Shown here in pieces: positions 60,012 to 64,000 of a stretch of DNA of 64,000 bases. The DNA is from Rhodobacteraceae bacterium CCMM004 (GTDB lineage: Bacteria; Pseudomonadota; Alphaproteobacteria; Rhodobacterales; Rhodobacteraceae): contig RZWH01000002.1 in the NCBI GenBank assembly GCA_004005435.1, positions 434,001-498,000 on the forward strand, in the 5' to 3' direction. Numbering within the stretch: the stretch's first letter is position 1; every line of letters begins with the position of its first letter. The notes beneath the pieces are model-generated. The model was not told the origin of the DNA. It ran no database searches and worked only from the letters and a program-made list of their open reading frames with translations. The position numbers and the translations under genes were made by a program.

Positions 60012-61814
60012 ATGGCCGCGTCCGTCGATCCCGAAGCGCCCCTGCCGGGTCCGCCCCCGCCCCAGGCCCCGGCCACGTCCCGGGCGCTCATGGGCCGGCT
60101 GTGGCGCGACTACGTGGTGCAGCACTGGCCCTGGATCGCCTTCGCGATGGTCTTCATGGTGATCGAGGGCAGCACCGTCGGCCTCCTCAGCTATCTGCTG
60201 GAGCCGATGTTCGACCGGGTCTTCGTCGGCGGCGACACCGATGCGATGTGGTGGGTCGGCGGGGCGATCCTGGCGCTGTTCGTGGTTCGCGCCGTCACCG
60301 GGGTGGTGCAGCGGGTGATCCTGACCCGCGTGGCGATGCAGAGTTCGGCGGCCATGCAGGTCGACCTTCTGGGTCACATGATGACGCTCGACAGCAGCTA
60401 TTTCCAGCACAACGCCCCCGGCGCGCTCATGGAGCGGGTGCAGGGCGACACCCTGGCCGTTCAGGGCGTCTGGCAAGTGTTCATCCAGGGGCTGGGCCGC
60501 GACATCGTCGCGCTGGTGTCGCTCTTCGTCGTGGCCCTGTCGGTCGACGTGGTCTGGACGCTGACGGCGCTGATCGGCGCGCCGCTCCTCATCGCGCCGT
60601 CGATGGCTCTGCAACGCTACATCCGCCGCAAGACCGGGCAGATGCGCGATCACGCCTCGCAGCGATCCACCCGTCTGGACGAAATCTTCCACGGCATCAA
60701 TCCGATCAAGCTGAACGGAATGGAGCGCTATCAGCTCGGCCGCTTCCGCGGTGTGGTCGACGACATCGTGCGCGCCGAGATCAAGACGACCGCCGGCAAG
60801 GCGACGATCCCCGGCCTCGTGGACATCATGACCGGCGTGGGCTTCTTCGGCGTGCTGCTCCTGGGCGGGCGCGAAATCATCTCGGGCGACAAGAGCGTGG
60901 GCGAGTTCATGTCGTTCTTTACCGCCATGGCGCTGACGTTCCAGCCGCTGCGCCGCCTGGCGGGGCTCGCGGGGATCTTCCAGGTGGGCGCGGCGTCGTT
61001 GGAGCGGCTCTACGGCATCTTCGACGCCCGGCCGACGATCCGCTCCCCGGCGCGTGCGGCGGCGGTGCCCGAGGTGCCGGACCTGGAACTCGACGGCGTG
61101 GTCTTCGGCTACGAGGGCGAGCCGGTGCTGCGCGGCACGACCTTCACCGCGCCCGCGGGCCGGACCACAGCGCTGGTCGGCGCCTCGGGGGCGGGCAAGA
61201 GCACGGTGTTCCACGTGCTGACCCGGCTCGTCGAGCCCCAGGGCGGGACCGTCCGCCTGGGCGGCTGCGACATCCGCGACATCGCCCTGTCCGATCTGCG
61301 CGCACAGTTCTCGGTGGTCACGCAGGACGCGCTGCTGTTCGACGAGACGATCCGCGAGAACGTGCTCTTGGGCCGCACCGACGTGGACGAGGCGCGGTTG
61401 AACGAGGTGCTGGAGGCCGCGCATGTGGCCGACTTCCTGCCCAGCCTGCCGCGGGGGCTCGACACCCTGGCCGGGCCGCGGGGCTCGGCTCTGTCCGGCG
61501 GGCAGAGACAGCGCGTGGCCATCGCCCGGGCGCTGTTGCGCGACACACCGGTGCTGCTCCTCGACGAGGCGACCTCGGCCCTCGATGCGCAGTCCGAGGC
61601 GGTGGTCCAGCGCGCGCTCGACCGGCTGAGCCGGGGGCGGACCACGCTGGTCATCGCCCACCGCCTGTCCACCGTGCGCGGTGCCGACCGGATCGTCGTT
61701 CTGGACCGCGGGCAAGTGGTCGAGAGCGGCAGTCATGCCGACCTCCTCGCCCGCGGCGGGCGCTATGCCGACCTGCACGCGCTGCAGTTCGACAAACCCG
61801 ACGCGGACGCCTAG
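60012..61814 (+). CDS. ABC transporter, fused permease and ATPase (MsbA-like)
   Basis: The product has 600 residues. The N-terminal ABC exporter membrane domain has six helices (about 45-330), including YVVQHWPWIAFAMVFMVIEG. The ATPase domain has Walker A GASGAGKST (about 390-398), Q-loop QDALLFDETIRENVLLG, signature LSGGQRQRVAIARALL, Walker B VLLLDEATSALD and the H-loop IAHRLST. Relatives export lipid A (MsbA), lipids or peptides. The substrate is not evident; the N-terminus is proline-rich. It is followed by ygfZ after 33 bases. Confidence 0.9.
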   Translation: MAASVDPEAPLPGPPPPQAPATSRALMGRLWRDYVVQHWPWIAFAMVFMVIEGSTVGLLSYLLEPMFDRVFVGGDTDAMWWVGGAILALFVVRAVTGVVQRVILTRVAMQSSAAMQVDLLGHMMTLDSSYFQHNAPGALMERVQGDTLAVQGVWQVFIQGLGRDIVALVSLFVVALSVDVVWTLTALIGAPLLIAPSMALQRYIRRKTGQMRDHASQRSTRLDEIFHGINPIKLNGMERYQLGRFRGVVDDIVRAEIKTTAGKATIPGLVDIMTGVGFFGVLLLGGREIISGDKSVGEFMSFFTAMALTFQPLRRLAGLAGIFQVGAASLERLYGIFDARPTIRSPARAAAVPEVPDLELDGVVFGYEGEPVLRGTTFTAPAGRTTALVGASGAGKSTVFHVLTRLVEPQGGTVRLGGCDIRDIALSDLRAQFSVVTQDALLFDETIRENVLLGRTDVDEARLNEVLEAAHVADFLPSLPRGLDTLAGPRGSALSGGQRQRVAIARALLRDTPVLLLDEATSALDAQSEAVVQRALDRLSRGRTTLVIAHRLSTVRGADRIVVLDRGQVVESGSHADLLARGGRYADLHALQFDKPDADA

Positions 61815-61847
61815 ATCCATGGACGAGCCAGAGGGAGCCCGCAGACC

Positions 61848-62591
61848 ATGACCGACCGCACCGTGCTGAGCCTGACAGGCGCCGACGCGGTGCCGTTTCT
61901 TCAGGATCTGGCCAGCAACGACGTCACCGGGCCGAACCTGACCTATGCCGCGCTGCTGACCCCTCAGGGCAAGTATCTGGCGGACTTCTTCGTCCTCAAT
62001 CGCGACGGCACGGTGTGGCTGGACGTCGCCGCGGACCTGGCCCAGCCCCTGGCGCAGCGTCTGTCGATGTATCGGCTGCGCCGCGACGTCACCATCGCCG
62101 CGGCCGACGTGGCTGTGGCGCGCGGCAGCGGGCCGGCGCCCGACGGCGCGCACGCCGACCCCCGCCACCCGGCGCTCGGCTGGCGCGCCTACGACACCGA
62201 CCTGCCCGCCGACGACGGCACCGATTGGGACGCCCTGCGCGTGACCCACCTGGTGCCAGAGAGCGGGATCGAATTGCTGCCCAACGACAGCTACCCGCTG
62301 GAGATGGGGCTCGATCGGCTGAACGGCATCGACTTTCGCAAGGGCTGCTATGTCGGGCAGGAGGTGACCGCGCGGATGAAGCACAAGACCGCCCTGAAAA
62401 AGGGCCTGACCCGGGTGCTGATCGAGGGCGCGGCGGCGGCGGGGACGCCGATCACCGCAGGCGACCGGCCGGCGGGGACGCTGCACACCCGCTCGGGCGA
62501 CCGGGCGCTGGCCTGGCTGCGCTTCGACCGCGCCGAGGGTGAGATGCAGGCGGGCCCCGCTACCCTCCGCCGCGACCCCACGGCGGACTGA
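61848..62591 (+). CDS. ygfZ: Folate-binding protein YgfZ
   Basis: YgfZ/IBA57 proteins support assembly or repair of certain Fe-S enzymes, including MiaB in E. coli. The product has 247 residues. The diagnostic motif KGCYVGQEVTARMKHKTALKK has the conserved Cys167. The N-terminal LTGADAVPFLQDLASNDV and LLTPQGKYLADFFVL are typical of the GcvT-like fold. GAGGGAG precedes the ATG. It is the last gene before repeat copy D. Confidence 0.93.
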   Translation: MTDRTVLSLTGADAVPFLQDLASNDVTGPNLTYAALLTPQGKYLADFFVLNRDGTVWLDVAADLAQPLAQRLSMYRLRRDVTIAAADVAVARGSGPAPDGAHADPRHPALGWRAYDTDLPADDGTDWDALRVTHLVPESGIELLPNDSYPLEMGLDRLNGIDFRKGCYVGQEVTARMKHKTALKKGLTRVLIEGAAAAGTPITAGDRPAGTLHTRSGDRALAWLRFDRAEGEMQAGPATLRRDPTAD

Positions 62592-62615
62592 GGACCCGGG
62601 GTCGCCGAGCCCGGA

Positions 62616-62770
62616 GGGCAGCGCCGTCCCGCCGGGGCTGGGCCGAGCTGGGCGCGCCGGTCCAGAAAGCCCCCGCGCCGCGGCTGCTGCACGGCCTTCG
62701 CCAATAGGCGCCGCCCCGAGTGGGCCGGATAGCGCCGCCCGGCGTGTTCGCCAGGCGCCCGCCGGGGCCG
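62616..62770 (+). repeat. Dispersed intergenic repeat, copy D
   Basis: It starts 25 bases after the ygfZ stop with GGGCAGCGCCGTCCCGCC, continues with CTGCTGCACGGCCTTCGCC and AATAGGCGCCGCCCC, and ends near GGCGTGTTCGCC. The right arm is altered (ATAGCGCCGCCC), so the hairpin is weaker than in other copies. The rest of the gap to 62970 holds an AT-rich stretch (AAATTTAACCATAAACC, 62872-62888) that may be part of the RTX promoter. Confidence 0.7.
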
Positions 62771-62970
62771 CCCCTGACGCGCCAATGGAAACGGGCGCGG
62801 CGCCACGGCCTGGCGAATGTGACCGCCAATCCTCAGCGATCCGACGACCCGGCCACCCCCCCGGCCACGCCCAAATTTAACCATAAACCGATGCCACGGG
62901 ATCGCCGAGGACAGGCTGCACGACCGCACCTTGCCTCGTCATCGAGCGGGCATTCGGATCAACGACAAAA

Positions 62971-64000
62971 ATGGCGAAGTTCAACGGCACATCGGACGCG
63001 GACACCCTTATTGGTGGCGCGTTCCGCGACATCCTCAACGGCTTTGACGGCAACGACAAGCTCTTCGGTCGCGACGGCAACGACACCCTCAACGGCGGCG
63101 ACGGCCATGACAGCCTCTACGGCGAGGCCGGCCGCGATCTGCTGAACGGCGGCCTGGGCGACGACTGGGGCTTCGGCGGCGACGGCCGGGACACCTTCAA
63201 CGGCGGCGCAGGCGACGACGTATTCTACGGCGGCGCGGACGACGACGAGACCTCGCTGGGCGACGGCGACGACACCGCCTGGCTCGGCGATGGAGACGAC
63301 ACGGCCGCGGGCGGCGACGGAGACGATACCGTCTACGGGGGCGACGGAGACGACTCGGTCTCGGGCGGCGACGGGCACGACCAGATCGAAGGCGGGAATG
63401 GCGACGACCTGATCTTCGGCGGCTATGGGCGCGACCGCCTCTTCGGCGGCTCCGGCGACGACTCGCTCTACGGCGGGGCCGACGACGACGTGCTCGACGG
63501 CGGAACGGGGCGCAACCGGCTGTCCGGCGGCCGCGGCGACGACAGTCTCACCGGCGGCGCCGACGCCGACACCATCGACGGGGGCAAGGGCGACGACACC
63601 ATCGACGGCGGCGGCGGCGACAACCGCCTCTCCGGCGGCCTGGGCAACGACCGGGTGACCAGCGGCGACGGCGACGACACGGTCTCTGGCGGCGACGGCG
63701 CCGACACGATCGACACCGGCGGCGGCGACGACGACGTCGAAGGCGGGCATGGCGACGACACCATCGTCACCGGCCCGGGCAACGACAGCGTCACCGGCGG
63801 CGGCGGCGGCGACCGAATCGACGCGGGGCCCGGCGACGACCTGATCGATGCGGGCACCGGGGCCGACTGGGTCGACGCGGGCGACGGCGACGACGTGGTC
63901 CAGGCCGGGAGCGGCGACGATACCGTGCTCGGCGGCGCGGGCGACGACACGCTGAGCGACGCCGGCGGCAACGACATCTTCGACGGCGGGCCGGGCAACG
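62971..64000 (+). CDS. RTX calcium-binding repeat protein, 5' part (runs off right edge)
   Basis: From the ATG at 62971 the frame stays open for the remaining 343 codons. It begins MAKFNGTSDADTLIGGAFRD and consists almost wholly of RTX nonapeptides of type GGxGxDxUx, about 36 by eye (for example GGDGDDTVYGGDGDDSV). These fold into a calcium-loaded parallel beta-roll. RTX proteins are usually exported by type I secretion with a C-terminal signal, which lies beyond the window. No N-terminal enzymatic domain and no Shine-Dalgarno sequence are seen, so the start could be another codon. Confidence 0.88.
   Translation, partial: MAKFNGTSDADTLIGGAFRDILNGFDGNDKLFGRDGNDTLNGGDGHDSLYGEAGRDLLNGGLGDDWGFGGDGRDTFNGGAGDDVFYGGADDDETSLGDGDDTAWLGDGDDTAAGGDGDDTVYGGDGDDSVSGGDGHDQIEGGNGDDLIFGGYGRDRLFGGSGDDSLYGGADDDVLDGGTGRNRLSGGRGDDSLTGGADADTIDGGKGDDTIDGGGGDNRLSGGLGNDRVTSGDGDDTVSGGDGADTIDTGGGDDDVEGGHGDDTIVTGPGNDSVTGGGGGDRIDAGPGDDLIDAGTGADWVDAGDGDDVVQAGSGDDTVLGGAGDDTLSDAGGNDIFDGGPGN

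Noticed and set aside
62872-62888. CtrA-like half-site upstream of the RTX gene (TTAACCATAAACC)
   Set aside because: Only one TTAA half-site is present. The second, seven bases on, is not TTAA, so it does not meet the consensus.
63000-64000. Short tandem DNA repeats resembling a CRISPR or satellite
   Set aside because: The 27-base periodicity is explained by RTX nonapeptides in one open frame.

Overview
The window is a chromosomal segment of very high GC (around 70% by eye) from an alphaproteobacterium of the order Rhodobacterales, most likely family Rhodobacteraceae (roseobacter/Rhodobacter group). The evidence is the gene content and order: ctrA next to a sciP/DUF1153 gene, an Usg-family gene, gluQRS, trmFO, LpxI rather than LpxH in the lipid A operon, a PutR-type Lrp regulator divergent from a bifunctional putA, and several small or hypothetical proteins of a kind I associate with Rhodobacteraceae. 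No phage, insertion sequence, integrase or CRISPR array is visible, and there is one tRNA gene.

Layout, left to right. 1-4137: partial mltG and the fatty-acid genes fabF, acpP, fabG, fabD (all minus). 4263-10410: a two-helix membrane protein, the rpsF-rpsR-rplI operon, a lytic transglycosylase, trigger factor, and rplM-rpsI. 10731-12630: a spermidine operon speD / 2H-phosphoesterase / speE. 12755-19579: usg, gyrA, a DoxX-like gene, trmFO, a methyltransferase, gluQRS and hisI. 19647-24769: an Fe-S scaffold-like gene, a 39-residue ORF, recG and ligA. 24770-25496: a gene-less spacer. 25497-27865: ctrA, sciP, mnmA. 27873-34214: the envelope operon bamA, ompH/skp, fabZ, lpxA, lpxI, lpxB. 34322-37253: a 41-residue ORF, tRNA-Thr, a conserved hypothetical gene, and a secreted HExxH protein lying between two copies of a dispersed repeat. 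37254-45710: a TPR protein, putR/putA, a rhomboid protease, a GFA-family protein, an inositol monophosphatase, and a LysR gene divergent from metF. 45711-64000: more accessory and metabolic genes. These are a thioesterase, a DUF2235 hydrolase, an orphan CoxL-type molybdenum hydroxylase, ornithine/lysine decarboxylase with a divergent AsnC regulator, a TauD-like oxygenase, valS, a HisC-like aminotransferase, a small membrane protein, a class V aminotransferase, an MsbA-like ABC exporter, ygfZ, and the start of an RTX repeat protein that runs off the right edge.

How genes connect. The fab genes and fabZ feed acyl chains to the lpx genes, and BamA/Skp insert outer-membrane proteins. Ornithine decarboxylase (putrescine) and SpeD/SpeE (spermidine) form one polyamine route. 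CtrA and SciP form a regulatory pair with a CtrA-type box between them. PutR-PutA and the LysR-MetF pair are regulator/target divergons with palindromes in the intergenic DNA.

The most unusual element is a family of intergenic repeats of about 150-215 bp seen at seven loci (about ten units). Each carries GGGCAGCGCCGTYCCGCC on the left and its near-perfect inverse on the right. The repeats occur singly or as tandem copies with a 213-215 bp period, mostly just after the stop codon of a plus-strand gene. I do not recognise this family. It explains many of the spurious open frames in the gaps.
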